Source of the DNA: Centroberyx gerrardi
Lineage: Eukaryota; Chordata; Actinopteri; Beryciformes; Berycidae
NCBI RefSeq assembly: GCF_048128805.1
Contig: NC_136019.1
Coordinates: forward strand, 17,629,381 to 17,693,380
DNA: 64,000 bases
Direction: 5' to 3'
In this document: positions 23,210 to 34,038 of the stretch, piece after piece
Position numbering within the stretch: the stretch's first letter is position 1
Layout: every line of letters begins with the position of its first letter
Position numbers and translations under genes: made by a program
The notes under the pieces: model-generated
Seen by the model: only the letters and a program-made list of their open reading frames with translations
Databases searched by the model: none
Told to the model about the DNA's origin: nothing

Positions 23210-24166
23210 CTGAGGGGTATTCCAGAAAGACGGTTTAAGAAATCCTAAACTAAATCCTGAATTCTGACTTGAGTGAGCTAGACACGGCATAGCGGGAATT
23301 TTCGGTTCCAGAACAACTAATTCAGATTTCAGTGATCGGGCTTGATCAACTCCGGATAGGTTGAGACTGAACTATGCGCGTTCACGGTGAATTTATAAAG
23401 CCATCCTCAATCGAGGACTGAAAATAGGATTAATCATGGATTCAGAGGCGACAAGCAGAGCAGAGCGTCATATTTCACTCCAGCTGAACAAGAAATATTA
23501 ATGACAGCTTGTAGCGAATTTCAGCAAAAAAATAAAATAAATACACATCAGCAACACTTGTGAGACTTGGCATGGCAAAAAATTGTAGATAGAGTTAATG
23601 CGTGAGTTAACTATCAAGTTTAATGCTTGTTTTAGTCATTCAACATTTAACATACCTCTGTAAACTAATGTTTAATTAATAGGAAGGATGCAACATAGGC
23701 TATTGCCTGAATTGTACACTCTTAATTATTTTTTTTACATTTAATTTAGGTGTAGCCTAATCCAGGCGGCATGAAATGCACTTGGCAACAAATTTTTAAA
23801 AAAAGTATAAGAACATAATTCAAACTCGTAGGAGCTGGCCCTATCTTTGAACAGTGGTAGATAACTGATGGCATGAAGGAGCACATCAGAGCCAACTACT
23901 ACGCCCAGGACACACTTGCCAACATAAAGGCTAGGTTTATCACATTCATAATTAATATTTATCTCTTATCTCTATCTACAATGCTATCTCTATCTACAAG
24001 CTAACCTGCCACAGAGCAGGTTAGCTTGAGAACATAAATTGCCATAGTAACTGATCTAGATTTACTTTGATCTCAGTTTTTGGAACAGAAAATCCTGGAT
24101 TTCTGTGAATTCTGAGTTAACAGATCTGGATAACTTGCCAATCCTGCTTTCTGGAATACCCCTCAG
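23210..24166 (+). mobile_element. Non-autonomous DNA transposon with 20-bp TIRs and SANT-like remnant
   Basis: The left end CTGAGGGGTATTCCAGAAAG and right end CTTTCTGGAATACCCCTCAG are perfect inverted repeats. Near the left end, 23460-23530 translates to a piece like FTPAEQEILMTACSEFQ. This resembles the start of the SANT/Myb-like protein of Harbinger or ISL2EU elements. This looks like an internal deletion derivative of an autonomous element. No clear target duplication was seen. Confidence 0.7.
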
Positions 24167-24275
24167 GTAAGCGCAAAGTTTCTCGTTTATATGCTTTACT
24201 CACAGGTGTGAGAATTGATCTGGATATTAAGCGTCCGTAGCGCAAAATAATATAACGTTAGTTTCTAAAGAGATA

Positions 24276-24322
24276 AGACGGAGCCCTCTCCTCTCCTCCT
24301 CTCCTCCTCTCTTCTCCTCTCA
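24276..24322. repeat. CT-rich simple repeat
   Basis: Repeats of CTCTCCTC-type units. Confidence 0.85.
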
Positions 24323-24469
24323 TATGCTTACAGGAGGCAGTACAGTTCCTCCTGTAAGCATTGGAGGGGAACGCAATGCATTCAGCCCCAGACAGCGTGT
24401 GGCTGAAAGCAAATCAAAAAAGTCAACTGTCTGCAACTGTAGATACAAGGCACATTGTTCCATCGTAAC

Positions 24470-26503
24470 TGTTACGGGAAGATGAGCTGGTGAACCCAAG
24501 TGCAGGACACAGAGGCGAGGAGACAGGACTATAGTTAGATATGTATTTATTGCAGGGTAGGGGGAAACTGGGATGGAGAGCCAGGCAGTGAGCGGAGCTG
24601 GGGAAAATGGTTGGATGAGTGGAGAGCCGGGCTGGCAGCTGGCAGTGGGAAGCAGAGGGAGAGCTGGGGGCTGAGCAGAGCGGGGGTCCAGGGCTGGGAA
24701 GCAGGGCTGAGGAGTAGCGGAGCTGGGAAGCAGGGCAGACGAGATGAGGGACGGGAGACAGGGCAGACGGGACTGCGAGGGAGAGAGGACAGGGTCAGGT
24801 CAAGGAAACAGGCTAGCAGAATGGCTAGAAATGATGATAGGCAAAAATGGCTAGAAGCATAGACTGACTGAGCAGAGGCTACAATCTGGCAGCGTGGATG
24901 TGGCAGGGCTGAGTATTTGTAGGAGTCTTGATTATGAGACGAGATGCAGCTGGTGGGGCTCTGCTCCGCCTCCAGTACACCGGTCTCCACTCAGACAATC
25001 ACACACTCACAGACACACAGGGAGAGAGAGGGAGAAAGCCACTGGGGGAGTGGCAACAGGTTAGGGAGACACAGGCTGCGGTCGAATAGTCAAAAAAATA
25101 CGTCCTAACTCCTATTCCTAACCACTTTTCCTTGACCCCGTTGGAAAACGTCATGAGGTCAAGGAAAGATGTGAAGGAGAATTCATAAGGACTTAGGAAA
25201 AGACAACCGCGGTGCTAAGAGAATCCGACTGCACTTACACTAGGCTACGTAATTATGCGACGGCGGATGTTAATGACGTGGGTCTGCCGTGGTGAAACTA
25301 CAATGTTCCGGAGATGGACTACTAAAAGCGCATCTTAGATACTTCGCCCCGCGCCCCGTTCGCACCGTGTTGTTTCATGCAGGCTATATAAATGTGGACA
25401 ACCCAGTGAAAAATATTGCTTCATCACCAAGGTTGGAATTGAAATAAAAAAGGAATATAGGCTACCAGTCACAAAAGTGAAACGGGTTAGGGGTTGTCAC
25501 ATTGAGAATGGTTGCTCACGCTCACCGTCCTGTCCACTCATATTTATCGACATGAATCCCAATTAGTATGATTGTATGAAAAGTATTGTTAAATTCATGC
25601 AAGATTGGCATAACTTGTTAGGCCTACAAATCTACTACTGTACATATAATCATTCTTAAGTTTCAAACATGTTGAATTAAAAACATCATCTGGCTAAAGA
25701 CGTCTCATATCCCTTTTTCTTGAAAGACAGACTTCTGTGTTATGGTTAATATGCGGATTATGATCTGATTATAAGCCTATGCATATAATAGCTTAAGAAC
25801 CACCACACAACTCAGTAAACACCTTGAAATGTTGACTTGATTGTGCTTTGAAGTTGTTATGGCTGATACAGGCCTCTATTAAGGCAAGGGTTTCAGCATC
25901 TGTGACTGAAGTAAAATTAATTAGTGATATTCCTAAAGGCTGGCAATACAACAACGCTCAGAATGAAGAAATAACTAATGCAAACTGAGCATAGGTTACA
26001 CTACAACGTTAACTTCACTTTGATCATTTTACAACAGCAGCGTAACGTTCATAGTTCGCCTCTATGGGTTTAACATATTGGTGACAGTTCAAAACATATA
26101 AGCATATTAGCAAGTTATGGCATAAGATGGAACATGCTTAATAAGCAACGGTAACTTGCATGATGATCTGCGTCCCTTGTCGGTCATGATCGTTTGGTTT
26201 CGTGAACAGCCGAATGGTGCGTCGTTGCTGCCGCAAAGAATTGTGGGACGGCATTATCTCCTTTCCTTTCGTAAAGGATGGTCCAGTGTATCCTATGCTA
26301 AAGGAGCTAAGTAAGGAAGCATTGAAGCACCTTTCCTTAGCATGTAGAGAATTCGAACAGCTCTTATCATGGCTGCCACTTAGGTACTTCCGGGTCATTT
26401 CACTCAGTTAGGAACCTTCCTAAGCAAAAAAGACTATTCGACCGCAACCACAGAATGGGAAGTGGAGGGCGTGTCCGGGGAAGAAGCAGGGGCAGATGTA
26501 ACA
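24470..26503. mobile_element. Solo LTR (fossil), split by a MITE
   Basis: The element begins TGTTACGGGAAGATG and ends GCAGATGTAACA, i.e. TG...CA with inverted TGTTAC/GTAACA ends. A 5-bp duplicate GTAAC flanks it (24465-24469, 26504-26508). The flanking unit sequence continues across, as in the uninterrupted paralog near 59975. Without the inserted MITE the LTR is about 660 bp, purine-rich with GGGCTG-type low-complexity repeats at 24540-24800. No internal region remains, so it is the product of LTR-LTR recombination. A Ty3/gypsy-type origin is likely from the 5-bp duplication but unproven. Confidence 0.75.
25075..26448. mobile_element. MITE-like element inserted in the solo LTR
   Basis: The left end GCTGCGGTCGAATAGTC and the right end GACTATTCGACCGCAAC are inverted repeats with one mismatch. 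CACAG flanks both sides (25070-25074, 26449-26453). LTR sequence resumes on either side. About 1.37 kb with no supported coding region. The superfamily was not determined. Confidence 0.7.
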
Positions 26504-27060
26504 GTAACTGTCTACATGTTGGTTATTACCTCGAATTCTGCAGCCTGTGTCTAGTTCTTCAGAAAGACCAGACTCAGATTTAAACGTTAAATTTGGTCTA
26601 AGGTGAGTATGACGTAAACGCGACGTCCTGGGTTCAAATCCCCCTCTCTCTCCCAATCTTTCCTGTCTATCTTTACTTAAAACTTTCAAATAAAGGTGAA
26701 AATGGCCAAAAAAAAATCTCATAAAAAAAAAAAAAAATCCTACAACAGCTCTGTACTGTCCGATGAGGTCTTTTTCAAAACTGAGCTTAGCAAAACTTAG
26801 GGCTCTTCCTGTTGTGTTGAGAATCAATTTGACTTTTTTTGGTCACATGGTGGAGCAAGAATGATCAAATAACATGGACTGAAGGATGAATTTGTCTTGT
26901 ACTATAAACTTCATAACTCACTCAATTATCCAAACGCATTCATGTGGCCAGTGTGAGCGAACAAATAAACAGCATAAACACCCCGCCTCTTTCCAACGAA
27001 ACCGCCTCACTGGAGTTCAGTTATATTAAGAGCCATTGCAGTGATACAGTCATATGTACA
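26504..27060. promoter_or_regulatory. Upstream region and likely promoter of copy 3
   Basis: Apart from the SINE remnant, 26860-27060 matches the immediate upstream region of all copies (see the promoter entry near copy 7). The GC-box-like CCCCGCCTC is at 26980 and TATATTAAGAG at about 27022. Confidence 0.5.
26590..26745 (+). repeat. tRNA-derived SINE remnant (plus orientation)
   Basis: It contains a B-box-like GGTTCAAATCC after GACGTCCTG. A C/T-rich body (CAATCTTTCCTGTCTATC) follows, then the tail AATAAAGGTGAAAATGGCC and A-rich sequence. The same insertion is present upstream of copy 8 (60080-60230), another sign that copies 3 and 8 are sisters. Confidence 0.6.
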
Positions 27061-28756
27061 ATGATGAGCTATACCTTGGTAACAGCTTTACTTCTCTGCA
27101 ACCTGAGTAAGTACTGGTATTCAATTATTCACTAACTGCATCACTACTCATCAGTACACTGACCAATCACAATTGAAACTTAATCATTTGTTCTCTCTGG
27201 TGTTTGTTTCAGGCTGGATCTCATTTTCTGAGTCTCAGACTGTGGTGGTCCAGCCTGGTGAAGAAGTCACGTTGATGTGCACCAACATTTCCAGTTCTCC
27301 CACTCACTCAGAGTGGTTCAGACTGGTCAACAGATCCAAGCCCTGCTGCATCTCCTCTATGTACTACTCTGATGAAACTGCTTCATTCTGTGATGGTTTT
27401 CACATGGCAAATTTGAAATGAGATCCAACATCTCCACTCTCTCTCTCTCAAAATCAAGCAAGTGGATTTATCTGACTCTGGACTTTATTTCTGTGGGTTT
27501 TACCGAGATGCACAGACCGTCATTGTCAATGCAACATTTTTAAAGGTTCAAGGTAAGATCACCATAAATTCTTGTCTGTCTTTTGGCTCCCATTCATGAC
27601 TATTATGTCTTTATCATGATACTTATGTCTCAAATACTCACAGTAGCCTCAAAACAACATATAGACAAAAAGTAACAGATATGTGGCCTATGTAATTAGT
27701 GTCAAAATAGGATTATGTGCTACACAGTCAAAATAAAATCAAGATGAAGTTTTATTGTCATATTTTTTAAAGGCAATGGCGACTTTGATGACGAAGTGGA
27801 TGACAAGTCTAAAAGCAAGATTCTCCCTCTCTCTCATAAAGATTTCTTACATTGTGCAGATTGGTATTTGTCAATTGTTTGAAGGTAAAACAGATTCTCT
27901 GCAGTCAGTTTTGTCCATTTTAGCATGAGCCAGGTCTAAAACCACTAGAGGAGAGTTCAGAGAGTCTAATTTAATAATCCTTAGTTCTTGTAGAAAAGCC
28001 TGATGGAATAAGAAGTCTGGCTTCTGTGATCCTGGGTGGTGTGACTGTTTTCCTCGTTATGGTCATCGTCGGTCTGGTTCTCAAAATCAGGCAACTTCAG
28101 ACAGGTACTTTCTGAGAGATATGTGTCATATTTTATTGCACATTCTCTTTTAATTTGTGTCAATATGATGGACAAATCCAAAACTTCCTGCTGCACCAAA
28201 ATGCATTGAAAACAGCAATGTTTGTGGACGATGATAATTAACTGACTAGACTGATTTTCCCTGTTATTTAGCTGCTAAAGAAGAACTGCAGCCACAAAGA
28301 AGTGAGGTGAATCCAATTTTAAGATTTACTTTTATATGTTGTATGGTTTAACACTAGTAAGAAAAAAAATGCTATTCGCACACTTCTGTCAGATGCAAAA
28401 GTACTATTTATTCAGCTATATTTTCGGTCAATGGGCCTTACTTTGATGAAGCATTTTCCTCTTTCTAGTGTTATGCCTTATCTTCCAGCACCTTCATTTT
28501 TGGGTGTGCGGTTGATTCTGTATTAAATGTTCTATGGTTTAAAAGGTGCTGGAATCACTTCAAGTCATGATTATGCTACTAAAGATGTTTGTTACTCTGA
28601 CAAACTCAGCAATGTGAAATGTGTTATTTACAGAATCTGGACTCAGATGAGCTGAAGTACGCAGCGCTGAGTTTCCATCCAAAACCAAAGAGAAGCAGGA
28701 GGCCCGCATCAGAGAAAGAGGTGGAACCTAATGTTGTGTATGCTGCCACCAGATAG
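27061..28756 (+). pseudogene. Ig-receptor copy 3: frameshifted V exon
   Basis: Exons: 27061-27106, 27213-27552, 27773-27814, 27994-28104, 28272-28306 and 28634-28756. Compared with copy 8, its closest sister (both start the V exon as WISFSESQTVVVQPG), the V exon has lost one base in GGTTTTCACATGG (about 27398) and gained two in a CT run near 27446. The net shift is +1, so the frame is lost before LYFC. The connector exon also ends in a GC donor (AAAA|GCAAG) instead of GT. The tail exon is intact and nearly identical to the other copies. A non-functional gene is the simplest reading. Confidence 0.85.
28352..28532. mobile_element. Small insertion in intron 5 (MITE-like), shared with copy 8
   Basis: Relative to copies 2 and 4-7, intron 5 contains about 180 extra bases starting ACACTAGTAAGAAAA and including TCTAGTGTTATGCC (short inverted ACACTAG/CTAGTGT). 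The same block lies at 61921-62100 in copy 8 and nowhere else in the array. Confidence 0.65.
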
Positions 28757-29641
28757 GACCATGAAGACACTGGAATTGCAACTCAACTGATGCTTTGTTG
28801 TACTATTCTTGTTTTATTGTCACTGGGGAAAAAATTGTAATAAAGATCCAACGTACATGCAAGATTTACATCCTTTTGCTAGTGATGAGGTTTGATTCTC
28901 ACCTGTTTCTTCATCTTTCACACTTTGCCAAAACCAAATCTTCCTCTTATATTGCCTACCTTAGACCTCAATCTGAAAGCAAAAGAATATGATTGATGTG
29001 TGACAGAGGAGGGACCAGTATCTCTGTCCAAATTCCCTTATAGAGAGATTTAGATGGGCGTCTGCAACAGGGGAGGAGCAAGTTAGGTAGACATCACTTC
29101 TTTGACAGGAAGAGACAGCACAGTGTGGCATGAGAACAACTGAGGTGAAAACCATGAGGCCTGTCATGTCAAAGCTTTGTAACGGGTCAAAGGAAGCAGT
29201 GAATACTGACATACTTGCTTCTGTTATGTAAACAAAATATGATAGAAGTTCTGACATCAATGTAGAAATGGTATTCTATAGCATTTCACTTCTGATATAT
29301 CCTTATGTGTCCTTGGTCTATACTGTTAAGTCAAATGTGTGAATGAAAAATACAAAGATACAGCAGCATTTCAGTTTTGTAACCTGGGTGTGTTTGGATG
29401 CACATGTGGACATGCAACAAGTCTTTATGCCCTCTCTCATTTTCCACTGCAGTGACAAACAGCACTGACTATCTGAGCCAACAAGGTCTCAACCACAGGA
29501 AGACTTGCCTTCAGCTCTCTGCATCGTAACCACACACAACAAAGGCCTTGCTGTTTCCACACACAACAATGATACTAGTTGTTCAAAGACAATCAATTTC
29601 TTTATTTATAACTACTAAGTGTTGTGGTGTATTTGTATTCC
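28757..29641. repeat. 3' flank of copy 3
   Basis: It contains the AATAAAGATCCAACG polyadenylation region, the antisense-open block (28961-29260), and 29370-29600, which matches the block after copies 4, 5, 7 and 8 (CCACTGCAGTGACAAACAGC). No recognised gene. Confidence 0.6.
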
Positions 29642-30081
29642 GGTAACACCGGGCGGCCCCATTCCCTCTCTACTGCAATAGAAACCTAGGGGCATACACG
29701 ACAGTCTTTGAAAACTATGATAAACGTTTTACAAAACACAACGCTCACAGTATAATCATATTGGTGTCAGTATGTTATCTTGGAAAGTGTAAAAAACCAA
29801 GCGTTCTGTCAGCAGTTATTTTTGGAGACAGTGGCATTCTTCTGGCTCTCGTGGACGCTTACACCGGCTTAGAAGGTAGTGCATCTTTGAGAAAAAATAG
29901 TTCCTATCCAAATAGCACACAACTATTGACAAAGTTTTTCAAGATAACATACTGACACCGGTATGATTATACTGTGAGCATCATGTTTTGCAAAACAACG
30001 TTTATCGTAGTTTCAAAGACTGTCGCGTATGCCTCTAGGTTTCTACTGCAGTAGAGTGGGAGGGGGCTTCCCGGTGTTACC
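29642..30081. mobile_element. Foldback (long inverted repeat) element, 440 bp
   Basis: The first ~150 bases starting GGTAACACCGGG are the inverse of the last ~150 ending CCCGGTGTTACC, with a few mismatches. Internal matches include GTCAGTATGTTATCTTG and CAAGATAACATACTGAC. The central ~140 bases encode nothing recognisable. The whole can form a long hairpin. No target duplication was identified. Confidence 0.75.
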
Positions 30082-30389
30082 AGACAGAAGGAGCAGGCAG
30101 CTAGCGAAGTTATGGTTTCTACTAATAGGGATCATGATGGAAAACATGTTATTTGGGCCCAGGGTTCAAAATACCGTACTATCACTTTAAGGGGCTAACT
30201 GTGCTCTTAAAAGCTCAAGGTCATTTTTAAAGCTGAGGCTGAAGAACAATTTTGTCTTGTACTATAAACTTTAGAACTCACTCCTTGAGGCTATGATTTT
30301 GCATAGGTATGATTTTGCACCACTCCAGCCCAGCCAGGCATACAGACTGTCTCTCGGGCTGCAGCTCCCTCTCTGGACCACGCCCCCCT
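30082..30389. repeat. Block duplicated at 35690-35885
   Basis: 30165-30390 matches 35690-35885 (shared GAGGCTATGATTTTGCATA and GGCATACAGACTGTCTC), including the sequence into which the LINE pieces run. Confidence 0.7.
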
Positions 30390-32370
30390 GCCTGATGCTG
30401 CAATCACTCTTTGTTTTTTGATGCAGTCTTGTTTCCAGAATACATCAATAACATAAGAACTGTTAAGAGACACTATCTCCATCCCAATGCAGCCGACATG
30501 TTTGCTCATCATTTCCCAGGCCGTGGCCTACAGTCACATCCTGTGATGACCTTGTACAACAATTTAACGTTACCTTAATGAACATTAAGGACCCAAAAGT
30601 AGTATCTGGAAAACAAAATCCCCATGGAGAACTGGTGAGGAGGCTAAGAAAGGAGTGTCAGAGGGCTGAGCGCAAATGGCGAAAGACCAATCTTCAAATT
30701 CACTATGACATATATAAGGACAGACGACTCTTGCCAAACAATCCTATTTCTCAAAAATTATAGATGACAAAAACAATGCATAACATATTCCTTTCTCTGC
30801 AACTGACTACCTGTAAACCCCCCCCACTATCAATCCCAAATGACCTTCTCTCAGCAGCAACGTGTGACAAATTTGCTACCTTCTTTAACAACAAAATAGC
30901 ACACATAAGGCATAATATAGTTAAATCACGCCCTGATAAAAAAAAGTCGATCCTCTCTTCGTACCACAAAAGTGTACCCTTGAGGCTGTATGTCACATTT
31001 CTCCATTATTAACTCTAGAGATCTTGAAGAGATTGCACGCCAGCTTAGACTTTAGTCAGTGCAGACGCTAAGAGGCTCTCAGTTCTAGTACTGTTGCACC
31101 TGAGTGCAGCCTTTGATACGGTGGATCACAACGTATTAATCCAAAAACTGGAAAGCTGGGTCGGCCTATCTGGCCCAGTTCTAAATTGGTTTGCCTCTTA
31201 TCTGAGCGGTCGTAATTTCTTTGTCACCCTTGGAAATTTAAAGTCTATAAAAGTAGACATTGTGTGTGGAGTCCCACAAGGGTCAGTTCTTGGACCACTG
31301 TTATTCAATCTGTACTTGCTCCCTCTTGGATCTGTCATTCGACACCATAATATACAGTATGTTATCACAATTACGCAGATGATACACAACTTTACATCTC
31401 TTTGTCCCCCTGTAATCTGGGACCTGTCACCTCACTAATCAAACGCATAGAGGACATCAAACACTGGATGTCCTAAAATTTTCTTAAATTAAACAAAAAT
31501 AAGAAAGAGATACTTGTGTTGGGTGCAGAAGCACAGAGACAGGAAATGTCTGCTTATCTAGATTCTCTCTCAGTGACCATGTCAGAAATCTTGATGTAAT
31601 TATGGATGCAGATCTGAACTTCCTTCCTTATCAACAACATCACTAGAACCACTTTTTACCATTTAAATAACATTTCCAAATTAAGAGGTTTTTTAATCAC
31701 AGTCACACTTGTACATGCCTTTATAACAAGTAGGCTAGATTATTGTAATGCCCTCTTCTCCGGTCATCCTAAAAAGAATGTGGGGCAACTGCAGCTTATT
31801 CAGAATGCTGCAGCTAGAGTTTTGACCAGGACGAGGAAAATGGAACACATCACACCCATTCTTAGGTCATTGCATTGGCTCCCTGTGTGTTACAGGGTTG
31901 AATTTAATATTCTACTTCTAGTATATAAAGGATTAAATGCCATGGACTTGCTCCAAAATATATTTCTGACTTACTTAGTGGTTATGAGCCATCTAGGCCT
32001 CTCAGGTCGATCATCTAGCACCAATCTCCTAGCTGTTCCAAGGACAAATTCAAAATCTGGCGAAACAGTTCCAGTGCTCCCGGTTTCTGGAGCAGACTGC
32101 CAGAAGACCTGAGATGTGCCCCTACCATACACATTTTTAAAAGGCGACTCAAAACTTTAATTTTTTCTAAAGCCTATGAGTAGTTTTTGTATGTGTGTGT
32201 GGGGTTTTTTGTTTTATTCCACTGTGTGAAGGTATGTACTGTATATATATGTGTATTTGTACAATTTGTGCTGTTTTTGTATGCTTATAAGTTTTGCTTT
32301 TATGTGTAGCACACTGAGTTTTCCTGTGTAGGAAATGTGCAATACAAATTAACTTTTACTTACTGACTGA
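30390..32370 (+). mobile_element. L2-like LINE, 5'-truncated and degenerate
   Basis: The translation shows a non-LTR reverse transcriptase in pieces: AERKWRKTNLQIHYDIYKDR (~30670), FATFFNNKIAHIRHNIVKSR (~30880), LSAAFDTVDHNVL and VCGVPQGSVLGPLLFNLYLL (31100-31320), YADDTQLYI in a shifted frame (~31372), ITSRLDYCNALFSGHPKK (~31725) and AARVLTRTRKMEHITPILRS (~31810). At least three frameshifts or stops separate them, so it is dead. The 3' end has the L2-style GTGCAATACAAATTAAC followed by ACTTACT/ACTGACT microsatellite (32340-32372). The endonuclease part is missing here but survives at 35886. Confidence 0.85.
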
Positions 32371-32520
32371 CTTACTTGCATAAACCCAATTATCCAAACG
32401 CAGGTCAGTGTGAGCGAACAAATAACATAAAACATAAAATGCCCCGCCTCTTTCCACTGAAACCCCCTCACTGGAGCTCAGTTATATTAAGAGCCATTGC
32501 AGTGATACAGTCATATGTAA
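32371..32520 (+). promoter_or_regulatory. Promoter region of copy 4
   Basis: Common upstream block with GCCCCGCCTC at 32441 and TATATTAAGAG at about 32483. The block is shorter here because the LINE lies directly upstream, so the minimal conserved promoter is about 150 bases. Confidence 0.5.
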
Positions 32521-34038
32521 ATGATGACCCGTACCTTGGTAACAGCTTTACTTCTCTGCAACCTGAGTAAGTACTGGTATTAAATTATCCTCAACACTAA
32601 CTGCATTGTTAACTTCTTACAGTAACCCACCAGAATTGATACTTTTTGATTAGTATCGCTTAGTTTCTCTGATATTTGTTTCAGGTTGGATCCCTGTCTC
32701 AGTTTCTGAGTCTCAGACTGTGGAGGTCCAGCCTGGTGAAGAAGTCACGTTGATGTGCACCAACATTTCCAGTTCTCCCACTTACTCAGAGTGGTACAGA
32801 CTGGTCAACAGATCCAAGCCCTGCTGCATCTCCTCTATGTACAAGTCAGATGACAACGCTTGGTTCTATGATGGTTTTCAAAATGGCAAATTTGAAATGA
32901 GATCCAACATCTCCACTCTCTTTCTGAAAATCAAGCAAGTGGATTTATCTGACTCTGGACTTTATTTCTGTGGGTTTTACAAGGACACACAGACAGTCAT
33001 TGTCAACGCAACTTACTTAAAGGTTCAAGGTAAGATCATCATTGAGCCTTGTCTGTCTTTTGGTTCCAGTTCATGACTGTTATGTCTTTCTCATGATACT
33101 TAGATGTCAAATGTATCCTCACAGAAGCCTCAAAACAACATATAGACAAAAAGTAACTGATATGTGGCCTATTTAATCATTGTCAAAATAGGATTATTTG
33201 TTATACAGTCAAACTAAAATAAAGATGAAGTTTTCCTTTTTTAAAGGCAATGCCGGATTTGATGACGAATTGGATGGCTTGTGTAAAAGTAAGATTCTCC
33301 CTCCCTCCCATAAAGATTTCTTTCATTGCGCAGATTGATATTTGTCAATTGTTTGAACGTAAAACAGCTTATCTCAAGTCAGTTTTGTCCATTTTAGCAT
33401 TAGCCAGGTCTAAAACTACTAGAGGAGAGTTCAGAGAGTCTAATTTATCCTTAGTTCTTGTAGAAAAGCCTGATGGAATAACAAGCCTGGCTTCTGTGAT
33501 CCTGGGTGGTGTGACTGTTTTCCTTGTTATGATCATCATCAGTCTGGTTCTCAAAATCAGGCAACTTCAGACAGGTACCTTCTGAGAGATATGTGTTATT
33601 TTATTGCACATTCTCTTTTAAGTTGTTTCAATAGGATGGACAAATCCAGAACGAAAATGTATTGACAACAGCAAAGTTTTTGGACGATGATAATTGACTG
33701 ACTAGACTGATTCTCTCTGTTATTTAGTTGCTAAAGAAGAACTGCAGCCACAAAGAAGCGAGGTGAATCCAAGTTTAAGATTTACTTTTATATGGTCTAT
33801 GGTTTAAAAGGTGCTGGAATCATTTCAAGTCATGATTATGCTACTAATGATGTTTGTTTCTCTGACAAACTCAGCTATGCGAGATGTGTGTGATTGTGTG
33901 TACTCTTATTTACAGAATCTGGACTCAGATGAGCTGAAGTACGCAGCGCTGAGTTTCCATCCAAAACCAAAGAGAAGCAGGAGGCCCGCATCAGAGAAAG
34001 AGGTGGAACCTAATGTTGTGTATGCTGCCACCAGATAG
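32521..34038 (+). CDS. Ig-receptor copy 4: single V domain, ITIM-bearing membrane protein
   Basis: Exons 32521-32566, 32685-33029, 33247-33288, 33464-33574, 33728-33762 and 33916-34038 encode 233 residues. The signal peptide is about residues 1-24. The V domain has Cys40-Cys111 as the core pair, Trp52, and DSGLYFC at 105-111. The membrane helix is about 150-174, the ITIM is LKYAAL (Tyr202), and the second motif is VVYAAT (Tyr229). Sequons are Asn42, Asn57, Asn90 and Asn123. Two oddities stand out. The extra cysteine before DG is Tyr77 here (FYDG), leaving Cys62/Cys63 without that partner. The connector carries a new Cys143 (ELDGLCK), which could allow a covalent dimer. Introns 1-4 are phase 1 and intron 5 is phase 0. 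A poly(A) signal lies at 34128. Role inferred: inhibitory receptor on leukocytes. Confidence 0.88.

Noticed and set aside
24547-24990. 147-codon Pro/Leu-rich minus-strand frame
   Set aside because: It lies in the low-complexity GGGCTG part of the solo LTR. The composition comes from the repeat, not from a gene.
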